This document shows positions 1 through 9,031 of a stretch of DNA of 36,151 nt, piece by piece. Source of the stretch: an uncultured Clostridia bacterium (GTDB lineage Bacteria > Bacillota > Clostridia > TANB77 > CAG-508); contig CANRGT010000015.1 of NCBI GenBank assembly GCA_947630185.1, positions 1 to 36,151 on the forward strand, given 5' to 3'. The translations under genes and the position numbers were made by a program. The notes beneath the pieces are model-generated. The model saw nothing but the letters and a program-made list of their open reading frames with translations, made no database searches and was not told the origin of the DNA. Within the stretch, counting starts at the first letter, position 1, and every line of letters starts with the position of its first letter.

Positions 1-73
1 AGTTCGTGTCGATAAGTTTTTTCACAAATTTTTAAACTTACACTATCAAGGCTTTTCAACTAGCGAAAAAATT

Positions 74-1060
74 CTATTCTAGTATACTACCTGCTTGAAG
101 TCTATTTCCTCTTAAAAAGTCTCCAACACTCATTTTCTTAGCATTTTCTGCTTGTAATTCTAGAACTTGAATTATTCCGTCTTTTGCTTTAATATAAAAG
201 CCTTCTTTTTCATCAGCTGTTAAAATTGTTCCCGGAACAAGCCCAGGTAATTTATAATCATACTCTCTCATTTCTTCATCTATTTCTAAAAAGTCTTGAT
301 AGCTCAAAGCTTTAACTTTCCATAATTTTATTTTCTTATCGCCTAAATATGAATAAGCTCCCATAATTGGATTAAGCCCTCTTACTAAGTTTTTAATTTC
401 AGTAGCTGTCTTTTCTTCCCAATCTATTTTTGCCATTTCTTTATTTAGCATTGATGCAGTTGTGTAATTATCTCCCTGCTTTTCTCTTGGTGCAGCTTTA
501 TTTTCTATTGCATCTAGTGTTTTTACTAAAAGTTTACCGCCTATTTTGCTTAGTCTATCCCAAAGCTCACCTGTTGTTTCGTCTTCTCCTATGCTAACTT
601 TTTCTTTGAAAATTATATCTCCTGTGTCCATTCCTGCATCCATGTACATTGTTGTAACGCCAGTTTCTTTATCACCATTTAAAACTGCCCATTGAATTGG
701 TGCAGCACCTCTATATTTAGGAAGTAGTGATCCATGTACATTTATTGCACCTAATTTTGCTACATCTAAAAGTGCTTGTGGAAGAATTTTTCCATAAGCT
801 ACTACACAAATAACATCTGGATTTAAGTTTTTTATTTCATTTAAAAATTCTTCATTATTTCTTACTTTTTCTGGTTGATAAATTTTATAACCTTTTTCTA
901 AGGCATATTCTTTTACAGGGGATGCTACCATTTTCATTCCCCTGCCTTTTGGTTTATCTGGATTTGTTACTACTGCTAATATATTGTGCCCCGCTTCTGC
1001 AATGCTTTTTAACGACTCTTGTGCAAAATCGGGGGTTCCCATGAATACAATGTTTAACAT
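74..1060 (-). CDS. fmt: Methionyl-tRNA formyltransferase
   Basis: Transfers a formyl group from 10-formyl-tetrahydrofolate to initiator Met-tRNA in the cytoplasm. The 328-residue product is close to the usual 310-320. The N-terminal formyltransferase fold begins with VFMGTPDFA, and the family signature SLLPKYRGAAPIQWA lies near residues 110-125 with the catalytic Asn-Val-His just before it (INVHGSLLP). The C-terminal part is the tRNA-binding domain. It is the third gene of a priA-def-fmt run, the usual Firmicutes order, and starts 73 bases after def ends. The last 73 bases of the window's left edge show no supportable gene. No in-frame CGG occurs in it. Confidence 0.97.
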   Translation of the reverse strand: MLNIVFMGTPDFAQESLKSIAEAGHNILAVVTNPDKPKGRGMKMVASPVKEYALEKGYKIYQPEKVRNNEEFLNEIKNLNPDVICVVAYGKILPQALLDVAKLGAINVHGSLLPKYRGAAPIQWAVLNGDKETGVTTMYMDAGMDTGDIIFKEKVSIGEDETTGELWDRLSKIGGKLLVKTLDAIENKAAPREKQGDNYTTASMLNKEMAKIDWEEKTATEIKNLVRGLNPIMGAYSYLGDKKIKLWKVKALSYQDFLEIDEEMREYDYKLPGLVPGTILTADEKEGFYIKAKDGIIQVLELQAENAKKMSVGDFLRGNRLQAGSILE

Positions 1061-1133
1061 TTTTGTTTTAATTGTCCTTTCTAGAAATTATTATTATTTT
1101 AAATTTTTGGATTTCTTATCGCCATTTAGTGTA

Positions 1134-1628
1134 TTATTTGCTCTCGTCCTTGTTACTGTCTGGTGAAACATATTCTAATGTTCCCGGAATAATTTTATCT
1201 ACAAATAAAATTCCATCTAAATGGTCAATTTCATGCGATATAGCTTGTGCAAGTAGGCCTTCTCCTTTTATTTTTATTTTTTTGCCTTTTTCATTTAAAG
1301 CTTCAATTATAACTTCTGCCGGTCTTATAATTTTAGCAAATTGGTTTGGAAAACTTAGGCAACCTTCTTCTACTTCTTGCTCTCCTTTTTGCTTTACTAT
1401 TCTTGGATTTACTAATTTTATTGGTCCTTTGTCATCATATAAATCAATAACTACTATTCTTTTTAAAATTCCTATTTGAGGTCCTGCTAGTCCAACTCCG
1501 TTATAGCTATGTAGGGTTTCTACCATATCATCTAAAAGTTCTCTTATTCTATCATCTACTACTTCTACTTCTCTTGATTTTTTTCTCAAGATTTCATCTC
1601 CGTTTTCTCTTACAATTCTAATCGCCAT
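1134..1628 (-). CDS. def: Peptide deformylase
   Basis: Removes the N-formyl group from nascent proteins, undoing the step made by the neighbouring fmt. All three metal and active-site motifs are visible: GVGLAGPQIG, EEGCLSFP (Cys ligand) and the HEIDH helix (two His ligands and the catalytic Glu). I chose the ATG at 1628 (MAIRIVRENGDEIL, 164 residues) because a GGGGGA ribosome-binding site lies just upstream; a longer reading to 1655 would overlap the end of priA. Only 17 bases separate it from the priA stop, so the two are probably co-transcribed and perhaps translationally coupled. Confidence 0.97.
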   Translation of the reverse strand: MAIRIVRENGDEILRKKSREVEVVDDRIRELLDDMVETLHSYNGVGLAGPQIGILKRIVVIDLYDDKGPIKLVNPRIVKQKGEQEVEEGCLSFPNQFAKIIRPAEVIIEALNEKGKKIKIKGEGLLAQAISHEIDHLDGILFVDKIIPGTLEYVSPDSNKDESK

Positions 1629-1645
1629 TTTTAATTTTCCCCCTA

Positions 1646-3903
1646 TTACATCCAATTATTTGGATTTAAATCTATCGTAAGCCTTGTAATGCCATTTTTG
1701 CCTTCTTTAGTTAAGCTATATTGTTCAAGCATACTATTCATTAAATCTATTATATCATTTCCAAACTTACATTTAATAATTATACGAAATCTATATTGAT
1801 TTTTTATTTTATCAATTGGTGCTGGCATTCCTTGGTATAATATGATACCCAGATTTTCTTGTAATACTCTTGTTTTTAGGTATTCATGCATTTTTTTAGT
1901 TATATTAAATGCTGATACTTTATTTTCTGATGTAACACCAATTACTATTATATCGCAAAATGGCGGATATTTCAATTGTTTTCTCATTAAGATTTCCGTA
2001 TCATAAAATAAATTGTAGTCTTGCTTTTGAGCACATTCTATACTAAAGTTATCTGGGTTGTAAGTTTGCACTATTACTTTTCCTTGGTCTTTTTCCCTTC
2101 CTGCCCTTCCAGCAACTTGTGTTAAAATTTGAAATGTCTTTTCATTTGCTCTAAAATCATCTATATTTAAACTACTATCTGCTGCAATTACACCAACTAA
2201 AGTAACATTTGGAAAGTGATGGCCTTTTACAACCATCTGCGTTCCTATTAAAATATCTATTGGCTTATTTTTAAATTCATTTAAAATTTCTTCATGTGAA
2301 TTTTTCTTGCTTACTGTATCAACATCCATACGAATTGTACTTGCATTTGGAAATAACATATGTATTTGTTCTTCTAGTTTTTGTGTTCCTGCTCCAAAGT
2401 GCCTAATATTTTTGCTATGACATTCTGGGCATTCCTTAACAAGCGGTATTTCATATCCACAATAATGACATTTTAGTTTTTGTGTAGATGCATGGTATGT
2501 TAATGTAATATTACAATTTTTACATTTCAAAGCATTTCCACAATCTCTGCACATTACAAAGCTTGAAAAACCTCTGTGATTTAGAAATAGTATTGTTTGC
2601 TTTTTATTATTTAAATTTTCTTCTATTGCTCTATGTAAAGCCCCACTTATCATAGTTTTGTTGCCTTGCTCTAATTCTTGCCTTAAATCTATTATTTGTA
2701 TTTCAGGAAGATTTGCATTGTTTGCTCTTTTGTGTAATTCAAGAAGACCAATTTCTCCAGTTTGTGTTTTATAATATGTTTCTAAGTCTGGTGTTGCACT
2801 ACCGAAGTACAACAGGAATGTTTATCTTTTCAGCTATGTAACTTGCTATATCTCTTGTATGATACCTTGGTGTAGTTTCAGATTTATATGACTGGTCGTG
2901 CTCTTCATCTATAATAATTAGCCCTAAATTGCTAACTGGTGCAAAAATTGCAGAACGAGCACCTATTACAATTTTGGCTGTTCCTTTTCTTATTTTATTC
3001 CATTGGTCGTATCTTTCTCCAACAGATAATTTACTATGTAAAATTGCTATTGCTTCTTCTCCAAAGCGAGAAATAAATCTATCTACTGTTTGTGGTGTTA
3101 GTGAAATTTCTGGCACTAACATTAAGCTAGATTTTCCTTCTTTAAGTATTTTTTCTATAAGCTGTAAATATACCTCAGTTTTTCCGTGAGCCTGTTACTC
3201 CAAATAATAAAAACTTAGAATATAAATGATCATCTATTGCATCACATACTGTATTAAATGCATTTTCTTGTTCATCTGTTAGCTTTAAATTTTTAGTTTT
3301 TTCTACATTTTTATTTATAAATGGATTTCGCTCTACTGCCTTTTCTTCTACTTCCACATAACCATTTTTTTCTAGTGAATTTATGACTGCTCTACTTACA
3401 TCTGCAAAAATTTCTAAGTCTGAAAATAATGCTCCATCATTTTCTAATAAAAACTTTAATGCTCTTATTTGCTTATCTGACTTTATTTTTTTATTTTCAA
3501 TATCTTTTTCTATTTCTTCTTGGTCTTTTTTTAAATATATAAATTGAACCTTCTTTTCCTTTACACGATTTTTTAAAATTTTAGTTTTAGTGCCCGGTGG
3601 AAGCATTAGTTTTATGCAGTCTGAAACATTACAAAAATACCTTTTTGCCATCCATTTTGCAAGTTCAATATTTTCTTCGTGTACGTATTCGGTTTCATCT
3701 ACACTTGAAATTGCCTTTACTTCATATTGTGATTTTTCTTTTATATTTACTACAAAGCCCTCATCTAATTCTTTGCGATTGCCAAAAGGTACAAAAACTC
3801 GGCTTCCAATTTTTACTTTGGAAACCAAGTTTTCCGGTATTTGGTAGTCAAACACTTTGTTCAACCCTTTTGCATTACTATTTAATATAATTTCTGCAAT
3901 CAC
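1646..3903 (-). CDS. priA: Primosomal replication helicase PriA, read through two +1 CGG sites
   Basis: Restarts stalled replication forks: a 3'-5' DNA helicase that loads the primosome. Three open stretches (3903-3175, about 3185-2799, about 2803-1646) join into one 751-residue protein, normal for PriA, if one C is skipped at each of two in-frame CGG codons. Domains in order: N-terminal DNA-binding part (VFVPFGNR); Walker A GVTGSGKT broken by the first CGG at codon 240; DEEH box; the GSATP motif broken by the second CGG; eight zinc-binding cysteines (CRDCG, CKNC, CHYC, CPEC); and the helicase C lobe with QVAGRAGR. The start is a GTG at 3903 with AAGGAAG upstream. Everything outside the two CGGs is intact, which argues against decay. 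Confidence 0.9.
2802..2804 (-). other. In-frame CGG with +1 shift, priA site 2
   Basis: Sense reading is GTA CTT CGG TAG: the zero frame stops at once. Dropping the C gives CTT GGT AGT GCA ACA, Leu-Gly-Ser-Ala-Thr, the conserved PriA GSATP motif. The four-base unit is CGGT. Confidence 0.85.
3184..3186 (-). other. In-frame CGG with +1 shift, priA site 1
   Basis: Sense reading is GGC TCA CGG AAA AAC TGA, a stop three codons later. Dropping the C gives TCA GGA AAA ACT, the Ser-Gly-Lys-Thr of Walker A, whose Gly is invariant in helicases of this kind. The four-base unit is CGGA. Confidence 0.88.
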
Positions 3904-4013
3904 TTTTTTATCTTCCTTATATATTTTTAATTTAAATATCTATCTAATTTATGACTTTTAATATATGATTTATATTTTTTGTACATATTTGTAATTCACT
4001 AATAATTTACAGT

Positions 4014-4043
4014 ATAATATCACAAAATTCTAGCCTAATTCAA
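4014..4043 (-). promoter_or_regulatory. Possible sigma-A promoter for priA
   Basis: On the minus strand TTGAAT and TATTAT are separated by 18 bases, about 110 bases upstream of the priA GTG start. The match is good but background AT content is high. Confidence 0.4.
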
Positions 4044-4106
4044 CAGTTTTTTGCAATTTTTTGTTCAAGCTAAAACTTAATTGGTAAAAAATTATAAATT
4101 AAAACT

Positions 4107-4163
4107 AAATGGAGCTTAGATATATACTCTATAAGTTTTAGAATATATGTCTAAGCTCCATTT
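4107..4163 (-). terminator. Hairpin between the coiled-coil gene and priA
   Basis: Two arms of about 20 bases sharing AAATGGAGCTTAGA and an AT extension face each other around a short loop. It lies downstream of the coiled-coil gene, so a terminator is the likely role, though the T-run after it is interrupted. This hairpin and the possible priA promoter are all I see in the 350-base gap 3904-4255. Confidence 0.6.
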
Positions 4164-4255
4164 CTCATTGAAATTTGCAACATTATTTTAAGCTTCAATA
4201 ATTTGTTTTTTGAAATAATTAATTTAAGATACTAATTTGAGTTATTTTAAAAAAG

Positions 4256-4687
4256 TTATTTTTTTGCTGCTTCTAAGGCAAAAATTCGAATAGAATGTTC
4301 TTCTGATACTTCTTCAATTTTGTCTAATCTTGCTCCAAATTGTTCTTGTTTTTCTTGATGCATTTTATATCCATCAAAAAGAGCTGGCAATTTTCTTGTA
4401 ACTGCATCTTCAACAATAACCATTGCTTCTTGTAAGCTTTTAATCATTTCCTTTAGTTCCTTTAAATCTTCATCATGTCTTTTTAGATGTTCTTCTATTT
4501 TTTCGAAATGTTCATCGTGTTCTTTTAATTTTGCTTCTATTCTTTCAAAATGCTCATCATGCTCAATCAAATGTTCCTCATGCCTCTTTAATTGTTCTTC
4601 TATTATTTCAAAGTGCTTATCATGCTCAATTAAATGTTGTTCATGTCTTTTTAAAGTTTCTTTTATTTCTTTAATATCTTTATCCAT
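4256..4687 (-). CDS. Coiled-coil repeat protein of unknown function
   Basis: I do not recognise a named family. The 143-residue product is almost all predicted helix. Its first 80 residues are built from near-repeats in multiples of seven with a strikingly regular pattern of His, Asp and Glu (units such as IEHDEHFERIE and LKRHEEHL), which should form a charged coiled coil. A second part (LPALFDGYKMHQEKQEQF) links to another short helix at the C-terminus. There is no signal peptide or membrane segment. I chose the ATG at 4687, eight bases after AGGTGG, over in-frame GTGs overlapping that site. It is flanked by gaps on both sides and is probably transcribed alone. Confidence 0.75.
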   Translation of the reverse strand: MDKDIKEIKETLKRHEQHLIEHDKHFEIIEEQLKRHEEHLIEHDEHFERIEAKLKEHDEHFEKIEEHLKRHDEDLKELKEMIKSLQEAMVIVEDAVTRKLPALFDGYKMHQEKQEQFGARLDKIEEVSEEHSIRIFALEAAKK

Positions 4688-4844
4688 ATCTTTCACCACC
4701 TTTCATATTTTATTTGTTATTTTTTATAAATTCATAATGTAATTTGTATTTTGCTTTTTCATAAAATTTAACAATACAATTAAATCACATTTTCATATAA
4801 AGTGCAAGCATTTTCGTACATCATTTTTCGACTTTTTTCTCATT

Positions 4845-5777
4845 TTATTTTAGATTTTCTTTTAGCACTCTCACCCAATTTTCGTCCCAGATTTTTTCAA
4901 TTTCTTTTTTAGTAAATCCTACATTCCTTAGTTCTTCTTTCAATTTGCCTATATCTTTAATGCCTTTAATGTCTTCTGGTAGGTGTTTTTCTTCTAAGCC
5001 GTCAAAGTCGCTTCCTAAACCAACATAGTCTATTCCCACTAAATTTGCAATGTATGCAATATGCTGTGCAATTTTTTTAGAGTCTGCCTTTTCATTTTCT
5101 GATAGAAATGCAGATGAATAGCAAATTCCAATTACTCCATTCATTTTTGCTATTTGTTTTATTTGTTCATCATTTAAATTTCTAGGATGATTACATAGTG
5201 ACATACAGCATGAGTGTGTAGCTACTACTGGTTTTTCAGAAACTTTAACTGTATCCCAAAATGTTTTTTGTGAACTATGAGATATATCTACTATTATATT
5301 TTTTTCATTTAGCTTATTTATATATTGTTTTCCAAATTCTGTTAGTCCTGTATCATTTTTAGTTAATGCTCCACACCCTAGCAAGTTATCTTCATTCCAG
5401 TTAATTGACATTATTCTTATACCTTTATCATATAAATAATCTACATTTTTCAAATCATTTTCAATGGCTCTACCATTTTCAATAGTAAGTACTATACCTA
5501 CTTTATTTTCTAAAATTACTTTTTCAATATCTTCTTTTGTTTTTACTAATATTATTTCTTTATAAAATTTTTCATATTGGTTATAAAAATAATTTATAAT
5601 ATCTTTTGCTCTTTTAAATGAATTTTTATATTCAGGACTTATAAAGGTTGCCATCATTTGTATCATTGGTTTTTTAGCATCCTTTAAGTTAAAATTCAAA
5701 CTTTTATCATCTATATTCTTTTGTTTATCAAATGCCACCTCGATTGTGTCACAATGACCATCTACTAAAATTTCCAT
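4845..5777 (-). CDS. Membrane dipeptidase family (M19) zinc dipeptidase
   Basis: Hydrolyses dipeptides with a binuclear zinc centre. The 310-residue product carries the expected ligands: H8 and D10 in VDGHCDT at the very start, the bridging Glu in TIENGRA near residue 100, His in DISHSS, His in VATHSCC followed by the NHPRNL signature, and Asp in GLGSDFDG. No signal peptide is visible, so it is probably cytoplasmic and may work in peptide use or in handling D-amino-acid dipeptides; the sequence does not decide. AAAGGA precedes the ATG. It appears to be a single-gene unit. Confidence 0.93.
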   Translation of the reverse strand: MEILVDGHCDTIEVAFDKQKNIDDKSLNFNLKDAKKPMIQMMATFISPEYKNSFKRAKDIINYFYNQYEKFYKEIILVKTKEDIEKVILENKVGIVLTIENGRAIENDLKNVDYLYDKGIRIMSINWNEDNLLGCGALTKNDTGLTEFGKQYINKLNEKNIIVDISHSSQKTFWDTVKVSEKPVVATHSCCMSLCNHPRNLNDEQIKQIAKMNGVIGICYSSAFLSENEKADSKKIAQHIAYIANLVGIDYVGLGSDFDGLEEKHLPEDIKGIKDIGKLKEELRNVGFTKKEIEKIWDENWVRVLKENLK

Positions 5778-5887
5778 AAAAAAATTATTCCTTTCTTATT
5801 TTGCTTAAAAGTAAATACAATTTATTTTTTTATAAATTTAAATTTTTTCATTAATATTTATATTAATTATTTTATTCCATATGTAAC

Positions 5888-5935
5888 AAAAAAATCCGTT
5901 TAAAAATTTGTTTAGAGTTTTTATACGGATTTTTT
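5888..5935 (-). terminator. Rho-independent terminator after the YlbF-family gene
   Basis: AAAAAATCCGT and ACGGATTTTTT form a stem around an AT-rich loop and end in a T-run readable in either direction. It lies about 80 bases past the ylbF-like stop. Confidence 0.8.
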
Positions 5936-6014
5936 ATTGTTTTATTATAATTGTTTTTTGCTACATATTTTTTAATAACAATTTAAAGTTCATTTTTTAT
6001 TAATAAACATTGTT

Positions 6015-6347
6015 CTATAACACATCTTTTATTGCTTCAGCTATTATTTTATTTACATCTGCTATCATAATATTAAACTTTACTTCTAAATCGAAGTATT
6101 CTTTAATATCTTTATTTTGCACTAGTGTAGCATACATTTCTTCAAGCTTTTTATTTTTTTCTTCATCTTTTGCTTCTCCAGTATATTCCATTAGTTGTAC
6201 TTCATATCTTAATTTTTCAAATTCTTCTACTTTTTGCTTTTTTTCAGGATTCGTTTGTATTTCATCTTTTAATTTTTTATATGCTTTGTACTCTTCTGAT
6301 TCTCTTATCTCTTGTGCTAAACGATTTGCTGTATCATATACTTGCAT
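6015..6347 (-). CDS. YlbF/YmcA-family regulator
   Basis: A 110-residue all-helical protein of the YlbF/YmcA family (formerly DUF964). In Bacillus, members of this family form a complex that helps RNase Y process mRNA and influences sporulation, competence and biofilm formation. The order fits: helix AQEIRESEEYKAYKKLKDEI, a middle helix with EFEKLRYEVQLME, and a final helix ending in IIAEAIKDVL. AAGGAGG lies eight bases before the ATG. Whether it acts with RNase Y here is inference; no partner gene is in the window. Confidence 0.85.
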   Translation of the reverse strand: MQVYDTANRLAQEIRESEEYKAYKKLKDEIQTNPEKKQKVEEFEKLRYEVQLMEYTGEAKDEEKNKKLEEMYATLVQNKDIKEYFDLEVKFNIMIADVNKIIAEAIKDVL

Positions 6348-6450
6348 TTACTTTCCTCCTTACTTTTTTATATAGCTACATACTTTTTGCTTTTTATTAT
6401 TTATTCAATAATTCTGTCATACATATTTTTGAAAAACTAAATATTTATTT

Positions 6451-7743
6451 CTAAGCATATGCATGTTTTTTCTTAAAGCTAAGTAGATTTGTAATTTCTG
6501 TTTCAGTATTTTTAGCCTTTTCAGTTTTCTTAGCATTTTCTTGTTCTATTTGTTCTTTTTGTTTTTCTGCTACTGTCTTGCAAATTGCTTTTTCATATAT
6601 ATAATGTGTGTCTTGCGCTATTTTAGTCCAATTAAATTCTTCTTTTACTTTTTGTTTTGCTTTTTTAGCCACATTTGCTGCTAATTGTTTGTCAAATAAT
6701 AGGCTTAATACAGAATCTGCTATTGAATTTGGATTTCCTGCATAACTTTTCATTCCATCAACACCATGTTCTACTATTTCATTTAGTCCACCTACATCTG
6801 ACACAACTGTTGGAACACCAGCAAGCATAGCTTCTAATGCAACAATTCCAAATGGTTCATATGTGCTTGGGAATACTGCTATATCTGCACATTTATAAAT
6901 TTTTTGAACTTGTTTAGAATTTAAGTAACCTGCAAAGCAAACTTTATGACCAATTCCCATTGCATTTGCTTGTGCTCTTAAATCATCTAACATTCCGCCT
7001 TTTCCAGCTATAACTAATTTTGCATCATTATATCCATTTAAAATTTTTGGCATTGCTGAAATTAAATGCTGAATCCCTTTTTCATATACAAGCCTTCCTA
7101 CATATAGAATCATCTTTTCATTATCCATAGCATATTGTCTTCTAAAATCGTAATCTCTTTCTACTCCGTTAAAGTTAGTCAAATTTATTCCATTAGAAAC
7201 TACATTTATTTTATCAAAAGGAAGTCCAAATAAACCTTGCACGTGTCCTTTCATAAAATTGCTATTAACAATTACTTCAGTTGCTTCATAAGTTAAAAGC
7301 CATTCTGTATCATTTATATATCTTTGTGTTTCATCATGTATACCTGAATTTCTTCCAGCTTCTGTTGCGTGTATTGTAGCTACAAGTGGAATTTGAAAAG
7401 CTTGTTTTAAATTCTTAGCTGCTGATGCAACTAGCCAATCATGTGCATGTATTACATCAAATTTTCCTTTTTCATGCATTATTTGTGCAGCTTTAGCAGC
7501 CATATTAAAGTTTAATTGTAATACCCAATCTATAAAGTTATTAGGATGTATCATATAATTTTCTACGCGATAAACTTCTACACCTTTATCATTTTCATAT
7601 TCAGGTAAATCTCCATCCTTATATGTTACTACTGTTACTTCGTGTCCATCTTTAATTAATCTTTTTGATAAGTCATGTACTACTCTTGCAATTCCACCTA
7701 CGATTCTTGGTGGGTATTCCCATGTTAGCATTAGTATTTTCAT
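6451..7743 (-). CDS. Glycosyltransferase family 4, glycogen-synthase-like
   Basis: A retaining GT-B glycosyltransferase. The N-terminal lobe starts MKILMLTWEYPPRIVGGIARVV, close to the glucan synthases of this family, with HAHDWL following near residue 100. The C-terminal lobe has YVGRLVYEKGIQHLI and the donor-site E-x7-E pattern in TYEPFGIVALEAMLAG. The last 40 residues are Lys- and Glu-rich and are not part of the fold. I chose the ATG at 7743, ten bases after GGAG, over a TTG six bases earlier. It is divergent from the DUF4912 and GH57 genes; with the latter it probably makes or remodels an alpha-glucan. The exact donor is not visible. Confidence 0.9.
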   Translation of the reverse strand: MKILMLTWEYPPRIVGGIARVVHDLSKRLIKDGHEVTVVTYKDGDLPEYENDKGVEVYRVENYMIHPNNFIDWVLQLNFNMAAKAAQIMHEKGKFDVIHAHDWLVASAAKNLKQAFQIPLVATIHATEAGRNSGIHDETQRYINDTEWLLTYEATEVIVNSNFMKGHVQGLFGLPFDKINVVSNGINLTNFNGVERDYDFRRQYAMDNEKMILYVGRLVYEKGIQHLISAMPKILNGYNDAKLVIAGKGGMLDDLRAQANAMGIGHKVCFAGYLNSKQVQKIYKCADIAVFPSTYEPFGIVALEAMLAGVPTVVSDVGGLNEIVEHGVDGMKSYAGNPNSIADSVLSLLFDKQLAANVAKKAKQKVKEEFNWTKIAQDTHYIYEKAICKTVAEKQKEQIEQENAKKTEKAKNTETEITNLLSFKKKHAYA

Positions 7744-7799
7744 TAGCAAATAGCTCCTTTCATTTTTTCTTTTGATTTTCTCTCTATCTTGTTTAAATT

Positions 7800-7828
7800 A
7801 TTGTATACAAAAAAATTACAAAAGTAAA
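7800..7828 (-). promoter_or_regulatory. Possible promoter for the GT4 gene
   Basis: Minus-strand TTTACT and TACAAT with a 17-base spacer, about 55 bases upstream of the GT4 start. The start of the divergent DUF4912 gene lies about 150 bases away on the other strand. Confidence 0.4.
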
Positions 7829-7974
7829 CATATTTTGATAAAAAATATTAATAATTTTTGTAGTACTACATTTTATATAATTTTTTTATTTTTCTACCAT
7901 TTTAGTATTGAATTTATTTTGTTTTTGATATAGTATTATAAGTAAGATTTTTATATACAAAAGTGGAGGAAAAA

Positions 7975-8919
7975 ATGCCAAGAAAAGCAAAAGAAAAAGT
8001 AATTGAAAATATAGAAACAAAAACTGCCAAAAAAGTAGAAAAAAAGCCAGTTAGCAAGTCTGCAAATAAAGCTACAAAAAAAGTAGCAGTAAAATCTACT
8101 AAAAAAACTACTTCAAAGGAGGTTACTAATAAAAAAATTCCAAGTAAGAAAACAGCTACTAAAAAGACTACTACTACAAAAACTGCAGTAAAGAAAACTA
8201 CCACGAAAAAAGCCACTGCAAAGGAAGCTACTGTAAAGAAGAAAACTTCTGCAAAAAAGATTTCTACTAAAAAAGCTAGTAAAAAAACTACTAAAAAGGT
8301 TTCAAAAGTTAATAAAAAAAGTGTAATTTCAAATACCATTGGTGAATATTATGACTTACCAGCAAGCTATGAACAAACTATTGTAAAAATATTGGCTCAA
8401 ACTCCTACTATTTTATTTGTATATTGGGATGTTTCAAGTAAGGATAGACAAAAACTAATGAAACAATATGGTGAACATTTCTTTAATGATACTACTCCTT
8501 ATTTGTTAGTTATAAATAAAACTATGAATTATCAATTTGAAGTAGATATAAATGATTATGCTAATAGTTGGTATTTGCATATTCCAGATAGTGACTGTGA
8601 ATACGAAGTAACTTTAATGAGAAGAAATAAAGTTACAAAGCAAAATGCTCAAAATAACATTTATATTACTTCTTCTAATGATATGCAAACCCCTAATGAT
8701 CATATTTTGTTTGAAAAATTAGGTAAAACTGTTTTCTTTAAAAATGTAAAAACTAATAAAATTACTACAAAAGATATTTCATCTTTTGCATTTATGCGTA
8801 ATATTGGAAAAATTTATAATATTTATGATTTATATAAAGAAATTTATAAAGATGAGTTAAATGGAGATGAATTAGGTATTAAACTTTCTTCTTCTCAATT
8901 CAGTTCAAATTTTAAATAA
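7975..8919 (+). CDS. DUF4912 protein with a lysine-rich histone-like N-terminus
   Basis: The first 110 or so residues are a low-complexity Lys/Thr/Ala tract (repeats such as KKTTTKKAT and KKATAKEA) like the tails of histone-H1-like proteins, so nucleic-acid or polyanion binding is plausible. The rest is a DUF4912 domain beginning EYYDLPASYEQT and including ILFVYWDVS and SWYLHI. The domain's function is unknown. The start is the ATG at 7975, with GGAGG just before it. The next gene on the same strand, 112 bases on, is a GH57 enzyme and the divergent neighbour is a GT4 enzyme, so a link to glucan metabolism is likely but inferred. Confidence 0.85.
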   Translation: MPRKAKEKVIENIETKTAKKVEKKPVSKSANKATKKVAVKSTKKTTSKEVTNKKIPSKKTATKKTTTTKTAVKKTTTKKATAKEATVKKKTSAKKISTKKASKKTTKKVSKVNKKSVISNTIGEYYDLPASYEQTIVKILAQTPTILFVYWDVSSKDRQKLMKQYGEHFFNDTTPYLLVINKTMNYQFEVDINDYANSWYLHIPDSDCEYEVTLMRRNKVTKQNAQNNIYITSSNDMQTPNDHILFEKLGKTVFFKNVKTNKITTKDISSFAFMRNIGKIYNIYDLYKEIYKDELNGDELGIKLSSSQFSSNFK

Positions 8920-9031
8920 ATTCTATTTATAAAATATAAAAATATATAAGATTTAATTTTTATGACTTGTTCATTTTAACCAAAAGTTGAAAATGGACTT
9001 AAGTTTTCAAAAGACAAAAGGAGAAAAATCA

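Noticed and set aside
1646-3903. priA as a decayed pseudogene
   Set aside because: All motifs outside the two CGG codons are intact, there are no other stops, and the neighbours def and fmt are normal.
7914-8339. Minus-strand open frame with a Val/Phe-rich product
   Set aside because: It is the antisense shadow of the Lys/Thr repeats in the DUF4912 gene.
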